Shown one piece after another: positions 42,834 through 50,216 of a stretch of 50,216 nt of DNA. The DNA lies in the NCBI GenBank assembly GCA_947456505.1, contig CANGTC010000010.1, positions 1-50,216 on the forward strand, read 5' to 3'. The stretch comes from Beijerinckiaceae bacterium. GTDB lineage: Bacteria > Pseudomonadota > Alphaproteobacteria > Rhizobiales > Beijerinckiaceae. The stretch's first letter is position 1. Each line of letters opens with the position of its first letter. The notes beneath the pieces were generated by a model. The model ran no database searches. It was given only the letters and a program-made list of their open reading frames with translations, and was not told where the DNA came from. The position numbers were made by a program, and so were the translations under genes.

Positions 42834-44626
42834 AGGCGCCAGACCTCGACCTCGCCGTGCTCGGCAATTGCGCCATCGCCGCGCTGGTCGATCAACGCGC
42901 GCGCATCCAGTGGTGCTGCATTCCCCGCTTCGATGGCGATCCGGTTTTCTGCAATCTCCTGCGTGATCCCCAGCTCGAACCCGACGGTCTCTTCGAGATC
43001 GAGTTGATCGGCTTCGCGCGCAGCCGCCAGAGTTACATTCGCAATTCGGCGGTGCTCGAAACCATCCTCACCGACGACAATGGCGGGGAGATCCGCATCG
43101 TCGATTTCATTCCCCGCTTCTATCGTTATCGCCGCATCTTTCGCCCGGTCTCCATCGTGCGGCTCATCGAGCCCCTGAACGGGGTTCCGCGCATTCGCGT
43201 GCGCTGCAAGCCCCGCCACGCCTATGGACGCCATGGGTCGCAGACGACGCGCGGCTCCAACCATATCCGCTATGTTCTCGGCCATGAGGTCTTGCGCCTG
43301 ACCACCGATGCGCCCGTGGGGCTCATCCAGAGCGAGACGCCCTTTGTGGTGGAGCGTCCGCTCGTCATGGTGCTGGGCGCGGATGAGCCGCTCGACAGCG
43401 ACATCCGCATGATGGGCCTCGACTGGTTCGACCAGACCCTCGATTACTGGATGGAATGGACGCGCCGCCTGGCGTTGCCCTTCGAATGGCAGGAGGCGGT
43501 GATCCGCGCCGCCATCACCCTCAAGCTCTGCAGCTATGAGGAGACCGGCGGCATCGTCGCCGCGCTCACCACATCCATTCCAGAATACGCCAATAGCGGC
43601 CGCAACTGGGATTATCGTTATTGCTGGCTGCGCGACACCTTCTTCGTGGTCCAGACGCTCAACAGATTGAGCGTGACGCGCACCATGGAGCGCTACATAA
43701 GTTACATCACCAATATCGTTGCCTCCTCAAGACCGGGAACATTGCAGCCCATTTTCGGTCTCGGTTTCGAAACGGTGCTGACCGAAGAAGAGATTCCGCC
43801 CGAGGTCCTTTCAGGCTATCGCGCCATGGGGCCGGTGCGCATTGGCAATGGCGCCTATGATCAGATCCAGAACGATGGCTATGGCAGCGTGATCCTGGCG
43901 GTGGCGCAGGGCTTTTTCGATGAACGTCTCGCGCGCCCCGCCGATGTCAGCCTGTTCCACAAACTTGAGCAATTGGGCGACGAGGCTGCGCGGCGCTGGG
44001 CGCAGCCCGATGCGGGCCTCTGGGAATTTCGTACCCGCATGGAAGTGCATACGCAATCAAGCGTCATGTGCTGGGCCGCCTGCGACCGTCTCGCACGCAT
44101 CGCCCACCGGCTCAGCCTGCCTGATCGCGCCTTGCTCTGGCGAGAACGCGCAGCCGCGATCCGAGCGGGAATCATGGCGCACGCATGGAACCCTAAGCGC
44201 AACTCGTTCGTTGCTACTTTCGATGGTCAAGATCTCGATGGAAGTCTTCTTTTGCTCAGCGAGCTGGGATTTCTCGCGCCCGACGATCCCCGGTTCCGCA
44301 GCACCGTGGAAGCGGTGGAGCGCGAGTTGCGCGAGGAGGATCACGTCTATCGTTACCGCCGCAAGGACGACTTCGGGGCGCCCGAAACCTCCTTCACCAT
44401 CTGCAGTTTCTGGATGGTGGAGGCGCTCGCCGCCACCGGGCGGCGCGAGGAGGCCCGCGACATGTTCGAGCGCCTTCTGGCCCATCGCTCCAGTCAGGGG
44501 CTGCTGTCGGAGGGACTGCATGTGAGCACTGGCGAACTGTGGGGCAATTTTCCCCAGACCTATTCGCTCGTGGGTCTGGTGCGCTCGGCCATAAAGCTGT
44601 CGCGGCCCTGGCAGGATGCGTTCTGA
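42830..44626 (+). CDS. glycoside hydrolase family 15 protein (glucoamylase/trehalase-like)
   Basis: The 598-residue protein has an N-terminal beta-sandwich (LDLAVLGNCAIAALVDQRARIQWCCIPRFDGDPVFCNLL, the usual start of bacterial GH15 proteins). An (alpha/alpha)6 barrel follows, with RNWDYRYCWLRDTFF at about residue 258, GNGAYDQIQNDGYGSVI, ETSFTICSFWMVEALA, and the C-terminal LWGNFPQTYSLVGLV. No signal peptide is seen, so it is cytosolic. It sits between otsB and otsA, coupled to otsB by ATGA. Known: some GH15 enzymes of this type hydrolyse trehalose or short alpha-glucans. Its substrate is therefore inferred from context only. Confidence 0.92.
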   Translation: MKAPDLDLAVLGNCAIAALVDQRARIQWCCIPRFDGDPVFCNLLRDPQLEPDGLFEIELIGFARSRQSYIRNSAVLETILTDDNGGEIRIVDFIPRFYRYRRIFRPVSIVRLIEPLNGVPRIRVRCKPRHAYGRHGSQTTRGSNHIRYVLGHEVLRLTTDAPVGLIQSETPFVVERPLVMVLGADEPLDSDIRMMGLDWFDQTLDYWMEWTRRLALPFEWQEAVIRAAITLKLCSYEETGGIVAALTTSIPEYANSGRNWDYRYCWLRDTFFVVQTLNRLSVTRTMERYISYITNIVASSRPGTLQPIFGLGFETVLTEEEIPPEVLSGYRAMGPVRIGNGAYDQIQNDGYGSVILAVAQGFFDERLARPADVSLFHKLEQLGDEAARRWAQPDAGLWEFRTRMEVHTQSSVMCWAACDRLARIAHRLSLPDRALLWRERAAAIRAGIMAHAWNPKRNSFVATFDGQDLDGSLLLLSELGFLAPDDPRFRSTVEAVERELREEDHVYRYRRKDDFGAPETSFTICSFWMVEALAATGRREEARDMFERLLAHRSSQGLLSEGLHVSTGELWGNFPQTYSLVGLVRSAIKLSRPWQDAF

Positions 44627-44657
44627 AAGAGCGGCTGGACAAGAGAAAGGGAGGCCC

Positions 44658-46046
44658 GTGCAAAGGCTCATCGCCGTATCCAATCGGGTTCCCAAGCCGG
44701 GTGATCGCTACACCTCCGGCGGGCTTAGCGTGGCGCTGCGCAATGCGCTGGAGCGCGCAGGCGGCATCTGGCTTGGCTGGAGCGGCGAGGTGCAGGAGGC
44801 TCCTGACAGCGAGCCCAAGGCCCAGACCACGCGCTTTAACAATGTGGACTATGTCACCGTCGATCTCACGCGCCGCGATGAGGAGGAATATTACAACGGC
44901 TTCGCCAATCGCGCGCTATGGCCGCTGTTTCATCACCGGCCCGGCCTCACGGAATTCGCGCGTCGCGACATGGCCGGTTATTATCGCGTCAACCAGATAT
45001 TCGCGCGCATCCTCGCGCCCATGGTGCGCCCCAACGACATCATCTGGGTGCATGATTATCACCTGATCCCGCTGGCGTCTGAACTGCGCGCGCTGGGCGT
45101 CAAGAATCGCATTGGATTCTTCCTGCATATCCCCTGGCCCGCGCCCGAGCTCTTCACCATCCTGCCGAACCATGCGCGGCTGGCGGTCAATCTCGTGAAC
45201 TATGATCTTGTGGGATTCCAGACCAAGCCCTTCATGGACAATTTCATCGCCTATCTTAAGGAGGAGATGAACATCAATGCGCAGGGTTGCCTGGTGGAGG
45301 CCTTTGGGCGCATCTGCCAGCTTGGCGTCTATCCCATCAGCATTGATACGCAGGAGTTCATCCGTTTCGCCGAAGCGCCAGCCTCCGCCATAGCGCGGCG
45401 GCTCGAGGCCTCGTTGCAGGGCAGGATGCTGGCGCTGAGCGTGGATCGCCTCGACTATTCCAAGGGCATCCCCCAGCGCATCGACGCCATCGGGCGCTTT
45501 CTTGAACTCTATCCCGAATATCATAATCGCATCACAGCGCTGCAAATCGCGCCTACGACCCGCGAAGCCGTGCCTGAATACGCGGAGATCAATCGCGAGG
45601 TGGCGGAAGCCGCAGGGCGCATCAACGGGCGCTTTGGCGATATTGATTGGGGGCCCATTCGTTACATCAACAAGTCCATCGGCCGCGCCACCCTCGCCCA
45701 TTTGTATCGGGCGGCCAAAATTGGCGTCGTGACGCCGCTGCGCGATGGCATGAACCTGGTTTCGAAGGAATATATCGCAGCGCAGGATCCGCGTGATCCC
45801 GGAGTTTTGATCCTGTCGCGCTTTGCGGGGGCGGCGCGGGAACTGCGTGGCGCCTTGCAGGTCAATCCCTATGACATCGACGGCGTGGCCCATGCCCTGC
45901 GCGCGGCCTGCGAAATGTCGCTGGAGGAACGGATCGCCCGTTTCGAACCTATGTTGCAACATTTGAAGATCTACGACGTTCATAGATGGCGCGATGATTT
46001 CATTCACGCGCTGACGCCGGACCATGCGCTTGCGATGAGCGCATGA
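44658..46046 (+). CDS. otsA: alpha,alpha-trehalose-phosphate synthase OtsA
   Basis: The 462-residue GT20 enzyme makes trehalose-6-phosphate from a nucleoside-diphosphoglucose and glucose-6-phosphate. Motifs are LIAVSNRVP and GGLSVAL at the N-terminus, WVHDYHLIPLASELR (about 130-144), GFFLHIPWPAPELF, VDRLDYSKGIPQR (262-274, nucleotide-sugar Arg and Lys), and DGMNLVSKEY. The start is taken as GTG 44658 behind AAGGGAGG, giving the conserved MQRLIAVSNR. ATG 44616 would add 14 residues within the GH15 gene end and lacks a ribosome site. It completes a three-gene trehalose operon. Confidence 0.95.
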   Translation: MQRLIAVSNRVPKPGDRYTSGGLSVALRNALERAGGIWLGWSGEVQEAPDSEPKAQTTRFNNVDYVTVDLTRRDEEEYYNGFANRALWPLFHHRPGLTEFARRDMAGYYRVNQIFARILAPMVRPNDIIWVHDYHLIPLASELRALGVKNRIGFFLHIPWPAPELFTILPNHARLAVNLVNYDLVGFQTKPFMDNFIAYLKEEMNINAQGCLVEAFGRICQLGVYPISIDTQEFIRFAEAPASAIARRLEASLQGRMLALSVDRLDYSKGIPQRIDAIGRFLELYPEYHNRITALQIAPTTREAVPEYAEINREVAEAAGRINGRFGDIDWGPIRYINKSIGRATLAHLYRAAKIGVVTPLRDGMNLVSKEYIAAQDPRDPGVLILSRFAGAARELRGALQVNPYDIDGVAHALRAACEMSLEERIARFEPMLQHLKIYDVHRWRDDFIHALTPDHALAMSA

Positions 46047-46103
46047 ACACATAACGTCCGGCCATTGTCGTCGCCATTCATTGCAAATCCGAGGGGAAAC
46101 CAC

Positions 46104-46454
46104 ATGCTGGTCGCCGAGCTCATCAGATCCTGTTCACACGCCAAGGTCGCCGAGGCGGCCATTCATTCCATCGGGCCTGATCTCGTGCGCGAGGTGGGCA
46201 TGCGCGCGCAGGAGCGCGGGCTTGATGCAGGCGCCTATGTGGCGCAATCGGTGCAGGGCTTCGCAGGCTCCGCACGTCCCCATGATTGGCGCAGGCTCGC
46301 CGCGCGGATCGAAGGCGCTGACATGCCGATCCTCACGGGGCTGCTGTATATCCTCGAGCGCAGTATCGCGCAGGAGCTGGGGTTTTCATCCGCGACGCTT
46401 GAAATGGCCGCATTCAGAGCGCCCGATCAAGAGGGGCGCAGCTCTTACGCCTGA
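46104..46454 (+). CDS. hypothetical small helical protein
   Basis: The 116-residue protein starts at ATG 46104 behind the strong GAGGGGA (46091-46097). It is soluble and mostly helical (SHAKVAEAAIHSIGPDLVREVGMRAQERGLDAGAYVAQSVQGFAG, WRRLAARIEGADMPILTGLLYILERSIAQEL). I do not recognise the family. It is 57 bases after otsA in the same direction, so it may be part of the trehalose operon or separate. Its 3' end overlaps the convergent DUF934 gene by ten bases. Confidence 0.7.
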   Translation: MLVAELIRSCSHAKVAEAAIHSIGPDLVREVGMRAQERGLDAGAYVAQSVQGFAGSARPHDWRRLAARIEGADMPILTGLLYILERSIAQELGFSSATLEMAAFRAPDQEGRSSYA

Positions 46455-46945
46455 CGCAGCCATGGGCGTGCGCCCGCCTTTGGCGCCTCATTCACCCCGG
46501 GCTGATAGAAATGCGTCACGCCGGGCACGCGGTCCGCCTCCAGCGCGGCTTGCGTCACGGGGTCGGTGACGTCGAATGCGTCAAAGCCGCAGCGCATGAG
46601 GGGCTGGATCTGGTCGATCAGCACTTCGCCAATCGCGCGCAGCTCCCCCTTGAAGCCATGGCGTTCGCGCAGCAGGCGCGCCGTTGAATAGGCGCGGCCA
46701 TCCTGAAACTTCGGGATCGCCAGCGCGATCAGCGCGAAGCGGGGCAGGTCTTCGAGAAACTCGTCGATGGAAGTGCCCGGATCAATGCGCACGCCGATGG
46801 GCACATTTGAGCCCGCGAAGGCTTGCCGCTCCGCCTGCCACCAACTGAGCGGCACGATCACATGACCGGCGGGCGAGATCGCCTCGCCCTCCGGGATCGC
46901 GCTCCAGGGGTCCTGAACGAATGATCCATTTTTATAAAGCGGCAT
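46445..46945 (-). CDS. DUF934 family protein linked to sulfite reductase
   Basis: The 166-residue protein belongs to DUF934. It has an N-terminal GHVIVPLSWWQAER segment, then GVRIDPGTSIDEFLEDLPRFALIALAIPKFQDGRAYSTARLLRERHGFKGELRAIGEVLIDQI, the family core. It ends in the FDAFDVTD motif. Known: it is routinely encoded after cysI in alphaproteobacteria and other proteobacteria, and its biochemical role is not firmly established. It lies 33 bases downstream of cysI and is probably in the same operon. Confidence 0.92.
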   Translation of the reverse strand: MPLYKNGSFVQDPWSAIPEGEAISPAGHVIVPLSWWQAERQAFAGSNVPIGVRIDPGTSIDEFLEDLPRFALIALAIPKFQDGRAYSTARLLRERHGFKGELRAIGEVLIDQIQPLMRCGFDAFDVTDPVTQAALEADRVPGVTHFYQPGVNEAPKAGARPWLRQA

Positions 46946-46978
46946 GATGCAACCGGGTGTTGAGAGGTTGGGGTTCGT

Positions 46979-48652
46979 TCAGATGTCCGCGCCGCTGTCG
47001 CGCTCGTAGAGGGCCTTCTTGAAGGGCGCCATACCCACGCGGCGATAGGCGGCGAGGAAATCCTCATGCGGGTCCGTGCGCAGCCCCACATAGGTGTCCA
47101 CAACGGTCTCGATGGCGTCCACCACATCTTCATAGGAGAAGCCGGGGCCTGTGATGTCGCCCAGCGTGCAGGCCTCGTCGCCTGAACCGCCCAGGGTCAG
47201 TTGATAGGTCTCGACGCCCTTGCGCTCCAGACCAAGGATGCCGATATGGCCGACATGGTGATGTCCGCAGGCGTTGATGCAGCCGGAGATCTTGATCTTC
47301 AGGGCGCCGATCCCCTTGGCGCGGGGCCCATCGGCGAAGCGCTCGGAGATGCGCTGGGCCACGGGAATGGAGCGCGCTGTCGCGAGCGAGCAATAGTCCA
47401 TGCCCGGGCAGCTGATGATGTCGGAAATGAGCCCCGCGTTCGCCGTCGCCAGCCCATCGGCCTTGAGCGCGTCGTAGATCGCGGGCAGATCATCCAGCGC
47501 CACATGGGGCAGCACGAGGTTCTGCTCGTGGGACACGCGGATTTCGTCATGGCCGAAGCTTTCGGCCAGATCCGCCACCAGCTCCATTTGTTCAGCGGTG
47601 GCGTCGCCGGGGATGCCGCCGATGGGTTTCAGGGAAATGGTCAGCACGCCATAGCCCGCATGCTTGTGCTGGCTCACATTGGTGTCCACGAAGGCGGCGA
47701 AGGCGGCGTCGCGGGCGCGCCGGGCCTCCATGGCCTGCGGTAGGGCGGCGCGCTCTTGCAGGGCAGGGGGCGCGAAATAGGCGCGGATGCGCTCGATCTC
47801 GTTCTGGGGAAGTGCGAGGAGATCGCTCTTGTCGGCCGCAAATTCGGCCTCAACCGCCTCGCGCATGGGCTCGAAGCCCTTTTCATGGACGAGGATCTTG
47901 ATGCGGGCCTTGTATTTGTTGTCGCGGCGACCTTCCAGATTGTAGACGCGCACAATGGCCTGCGTATAGGCGAGCAGGTCCGCCACGGGCAGAAAGTCGC
48001 GGATCTTGTGGCCGACCATGGGCGTGCGGCCAAGACCGCCGCCCACGTAGACGGCGAAGCCCGTCTCACCCTCGCTGTTCTTCACCAGTTGATAGCCAAT
48101 GTCATGCACCTGCGTCGCCGCCCGGTCATGGGGCGAGCCGCTCAGCGCCAGCTTGAACTTGCGCGGCAGATAGGTGAATTCGGGATGGATCGAGGACCAC
48201 TGGCGCAGGATCTCCGCATAGGGACGGGGATCTTCGATCTCGTCGGCGGCCGCGCCGGCGAAATGGTCGGCGGTCACATTGCGGATGCAATTGCCCGAGG
48301 TCTGGATGGCGTGCATCTCGACGCTGGCGAGTTCGCCCAGAATTTCCGGAATGTCCTTCAGCGCGGGCCAGTTGAACTGGATGTTCTGGCGCGTGGTGAA
48401 ATGGCCGAAGCCCTTGTCATAGCGGCGCGCGATATGGGCGAGCTTGCGCATCTGGCGCGGGGAGAGCGTGCCATAGGGAATGGCGACGCGCAGCATATAG
48501 GCGTGCAATTGCAGATAGACGCCGTTCATCAGGCGATGGATGCGGAATTGATCTTCGGTCAGCTCGCCGCTGAGGCGCCTGGCGACCTGATCGCTGAACT
48601 GGTTGAGGCGGTCGGCGACGAAGGCCGCATCGAATTCGTCATAACGATACAT
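46979..48652 (-). CDS. cysI: sulfite (or nitrite) reductase hemoprotein, siroheme and 4Fe-4S
   Basis: The 557-residue siroheme enzyme performs a six-electron reduction, most likely of sulfite to sulfide. The cluster ligands form the standard C-x5-C and C-x3-C pair: Cys415 and Cys421 in ISCPGMDYC, Cys458 and Cys462 in SGCINACGHH. Duplicated ferredoxin-like halves are visible (LMNGVYLQLHAYMLRVAIPYGTL and ATAEQMELVADLAESFGHDEIRVSHEQNLVLP), with siroheme-contact TRQNIQFNW and TSGNCIRNV. The neighbours DUF2849 and DUF934 point to assimilatory sulfate reduction. Nitrite reductases are close relatives, so the substrate is an inference. cysG and cysH are not in the window. Confidence 0.93.
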   Translation of the reverse strand: MYRYDEFDAAFVADRLNQFSDQVARRLSGELTEDQFRIHRLMNGVYLQLHAYMLRVAIPYGTLSPRQMRKLAHIARRYDKGFGHFTTRQNIQFNWPALKDIPEILGELASVEMHAIQTSGNCIRNVTADHFAGAAADEIEDPRPYAEILRQWSSIHPEFTYLPRKFKLALSGSPHDRAATQVHDIGYQLVKNSEGETGFAVYVGGGLGRTPMVGHKIRDFLPVADLLAYTQAIVRVYNLEGRRDNKYKARIKILVHEKGFEPMREAVEAEFAADKSDLLALPQNEIERIRAYFAPPALQERAALPQAMEARRARDAAFAAFVDTNVSQHKHAGYGVLTISLKPIGGIPGDATAEQMELVADLAESFGHDEIRVSHEQNLVLPHVALDDLPAIYDALKADGLATANAGLISDIISCPGMDYCSLATARSIPVAQRISERFADGPRAKGIGALKIKISGCINACGHHHVGHIGILGLERKGVETYQLTLGGSGDEACTLGDITGPGFSYEDVVDAIETVVDTYVGLRTDPHEDFLAAYRRVGMAPFKKALYERDSGADI

Positions 48653-48664
48653 AACGATCCTCGC

Positions 48665-48958
48665 TCAGTGCGCCGCCTGCTTGCCATGGAGGGGATGGGT
48701 GGTTGGCCCCTTGGCCCTGATCTTGTCGCGCAGATGCACGGGCTCCACCTGGCCGTGATTGATCGCGACCTCGAAGGCCGCGACCTCGATCACATGATTG
48801 GCCTTCACATCCTGTTCGACCAGCCCCAGCGCCGCCTTCGCCGCCGCAGCGTCTGGCAGGATCTCCGCATCGCGCAATTGCTCGACCCAGACGCCGCCTT
48901 TGGCGCGGAACACGACGATTCCATCCGATAGCCGGTTGGCGGAAATGACCTGTGACAT
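48665..48958 (-). CDS. DUF2849 family protein upstream of cysI
   Basis: The 97-residue protein matches DUF2849: SQVISANRLSDGIVVFRAKGGVWVEQLRDAEIL, then an Ala-rich helix and ANHVIEVAAFEVAINHGQVEPVHLRDKIRAKGPT. It lies 12 bases before the cysI start and is the first gene of the sulfite reductase operon in this window. Known: DUF2849 regularly pairs with cysI and cysG in alphaproteobacteria; the role is unknown. A candidate promoter lies upstream at 49031-49093. Confidence 0.92.
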   Translation of the reverse strand: MSQVISANRLSDGIVVFRAKGGVWVEQLRDAEILPDAAAAKAALGLVEQDVKANHVIEVAAFEVAINHGQVEPVHLRDKIRAKGPTTHPLHGKQAAH

Positions 48959-49030
48959 GCCTGTGCGGATCCGTTGGTGACTGTCCGGGCGGGGGCCCGC
49001 TCATCTACTGGTGCATTAGCGAGTCTGTCC

Positions 49031-49093
49031 ATTATCACAACTACAAATTCGACACGAGATATAAATTTAAACACGAATTATATTTGTATAATT
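49031..49093 (-). promoter_or_regulatory. AT-rich candidate promoter and activator site of the DUF2849-cysI-DUF934 operon
   Basis: Seen: in very GC-rich surroundings, 49020-49095 is AT-rich. On the minus strand TGTGATAAT (complement of 49031-49039) looks like an extended -10. About 50 bases upstream of it, AATTATA (49076-49082) and TATAATT (49087-49093) form a perfect inverted repeat around TTTG, with T-N11-A spacing inside. Inference: this geometry fits a LysR-family activator, such as a CysB-type regulator, near -60. No matching -35 hexamer is seen. Confidence 0.4.
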
Positions 49094-49101
49094 AGGCAGG
49101 G

Positions 49102-49118
49102 CTCAGGCTCTCCCTGAG
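49102..49118 (-). terminator. weak hairpin after livM
   Basis: CTCAGG (49102-49107) pairs with CCTGAG (49113-49118) around a five-base loop, 20 bases past the livM stop in its direction of transcription. There is no immediate uridine run; AT-rich DNA follows about ten bases later. It may be a weak terminator between livM and the cysI operon promoter. Confidence 0.3.
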
Positions 49119-49137
49119 TGGTCGTTCCAGGAAGGCG

Positions 49138-50103
49138 TCACAGATTGCGGCGCAGCGCCTGGGCGATCTCGCCCACGATCCCCCGGCGGAAGGCGAGCAC
49201 GCAGGCGACGAAGATCACGCCCTGGATCACCAGCACCCACTGGCCGAACTCCGCCAGATATTGCTGCATGGCGATGATGATGAAGGCGCCGACCACGGGC
49301 CCGAAGATCGTTCCCAATCCCCCTACCAGCGTCATCAGCACCACCTCGCCGGACATTTCCCAGCGCACATCGGTCAGCGAGGCGTTCTGGGAGACGATCA
49401 CCTTGGTGGCTCCCGCCAGCCCCGCCAGCCCCGCCGAGAGCACAAAGGCGGCGAGCTTGTAGCGGGCGGTGCGGTAGCCCAGCGAGATGGCGCGGGGCTC
49501 GTTCTCGCGGATGGCTTTCAGGATTTCACCGAAGGGTGAGTTGATCGTGCGGTAGATCAGCAGGAAGCCCGCCACGAAGATCGCCAGCACCACATAGAAG
49601 AGCACCAGAGGCTTCGACAGGTCGAGGAAGCCTAGGAAGAACCCCTGCGGCACGCCCTGGATGCCGTCCTCCCCATGGGTGAATTTCGCTTGCAGATAGA
49701 AGAAATAGATCATCTGCGCCAAAGCGAGGGTCGTCATGGAGAAATAGATGCCCTGACGGCGGATGGCGATCAGGCCCACAACAAGGCCAAGCACGCCAGC
49801 AGCCGCCGTACCGAAGATGATGCAGAGTTCCGGCGGTAGGCCCCAGACCTTGGCCGCATGGGCGCTGGCGTAGCCCGCCGTGCCCAGAAACATGGCGTGG
49901 CCGAAGGACAGAAGGCCCACGAAGCCGATCAGCAGATTGAAGGCGCAGGCGAAGAGCGCGAAGCACAGGGCCTGCATGACGAAATAGGGATAGACCCCCA
50001 GCAGGGGCAGCACTGCGAGCACGGCGACCATGGCCATGATGACCTTGGTTTCGTCGGCCTTTGGCGCGGCGGGGGAGAGGGGCTTCATCGGCGCGTCCGT
50101 CAT
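49138..50103 (-). CDS. livM: branched-chain amino acid type ABC transporter permease LivM
   Basis: The 321-residue permease has about nine to ten membrane helices and the LivM signatures NLLIGFVGLLSFGHAMFLGTAGY, RRQGIYFSMTTLALAQMIYF, SPFGEILKAIRENEPRAISLGY and EMSGEVVLMTLVGGLGTIFGPVVGA. It forms a channel with LivH, whose gene ends two bases upstream of its ATG. The substrate may be branched-chain amino acids or amides such as urea; the binding protein is outside the window, so this is undecided. Confidence 0.92.
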   Translation of the reverse strand: MTDAPMKPLSPAAPKADETKVIMAMVAVLAVLPLLGVYPYFVMQALCFALFACAFNLLIGFVGLLSFGHAMFLGTAGYASAHAAKVWGLPPELCIIFGTAAAGVLGLVVGLIAIRRQGIYFSMTTLALAQMIYFFYLQAKFTHGEDGIQGVPQGFFLGFLDLSKPLVLFYVVLAIFVAGFLLIYRTINSPFGEILKAIRENEPRAISLGYRTARYKLAAFVLSAGLAGLAGATKVIVSQNASLTDVRWEMSGEVVLMTLVGGLGTIFGPVVGAFIIIAMQQYLAEFGQWVLVIQGVIFVACVLAFRRGIVGEIAQALRRNL

Positions 50104-50104
50104 G

Positions 50105-50216
50105 TCACGCCCTCCCGAACAGGCCGTTGGGCTTGACCATGAGCACCAGCGCCATGATCACGAACACCACCGTATTGGAGGCCTCCGGATAGAAATACTT
50201 GGTCAGGCCCTCCAGA
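50105..50216 (-). CDS. livH: branched-chain amino acid type ABC transporter permease LivH (partial, 3' end only)
   Basis: Only the last ~36 codons are inside the window, read from the right edge to the TGA at 50105-50107. The translation ends with LEGLTKYFYPEASNTVVF, then VIMALVLMVKPNGLFGRA, the typical LivH C-terminus (last membrane helix and K-P-x-G-L-F-G). livM follows after one base. The 5' part lies beyond the window. Confidence 0.88.
   Translation of the reverse strand, partial: LEGLTKYFYPEASNTVVFVIMALVLMVKPNGLFGRA

Noticed and set aside
1-50216. Search for tRNA, rRNA, CRISPR repeats, insertion sequences and att sites
   Set aside because: No cloverleaf-like or rRNA sequence, no regularly spaced repeats, no transposase and no long terminal repeats were found by reading.

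Overview
The window is high-GC, gene-dense chromosomal DNA of an alphaproteobacterium, most probably of the order Hyphomicrobiales (Rhizobiales). The evidence is the ccmI-ccmE-ccmF-ccmH / degP / two-component / glnE block, the DUF2849-cysI-DUF934 sulfite-reductase block, a PleC/DivJ-like PAS kinase, and a structural cluster collinear with the Rhodobacter capsulatus gene transfer agent (RcGTA). Genus cannot be read from the sequence. No rRNA, tRNA, CRISPR array, insertion sequence or integrase was seen.

Region 1 (1-14715) is the right-hand part of a GTA-like or domesticated-prophage cluster. The order is prohead protease, HK97 capsid, adaptor, stopper, tail terminator, tail tube, two tail assembly chaperones, a very short tape measure, distal tail, hub, NlpC/P60 peptidase and the large TIM-barrel baseplate protein. 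These match RcGTA gp4 to gp15. Terminase and portal would lie left of the window. A DUF2793 fibre/spike with a C1q-like head follows, then a lysis cassette: GH108 endolysin, holin-like protein, and an overlapping i-spanin/o-spanin pair. A secreted trypsin-like protease sits antisense between the capsid and adaptor genes.

Region 2 (14712-27955, plus strand) is a housekeeping envelope block. It starts with a small periplasmic PepSY-like protein and a FeuP/FeuQ-like (PhoP/PhoQ-type) two-component pair. Next come the cytochrome c maturation genes ccmI-E-F-H and a DegP/DegQ-type HtrA protease closed by a strong terminator. A second OmpR-type two-component pair overlaps glnE, the glutamine synthetase adenylyltransferase.

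Region 3 (27960-40213, minus strand) carries a double-PAS histidine kinase, aminopeptidase N, a TetR regulator co-transcribed behind a 1133-residue MFS-PlsC-AMP-ligase fusion (Aas/LplT type), an MFS carrier, and a CDF metal exporter with an extended C-terminus. A perfect palindrome over the promoter of the fusion gene is the likely TetR operator.

Region 4 (40302-46454) holds glyoxalase I, a divergent class II aldolase and a GlcG/HbpS-like protein, then a trehalose operon otsB-GH15-otsA and a small unknown protein. Region 5 (46445-50216, minus strand) holds DUF934, cysI and DUF2849 behind an AT-rich regulatory region, then the livM and partial livH permeases of a branched-chain amino acid type ABC importer.
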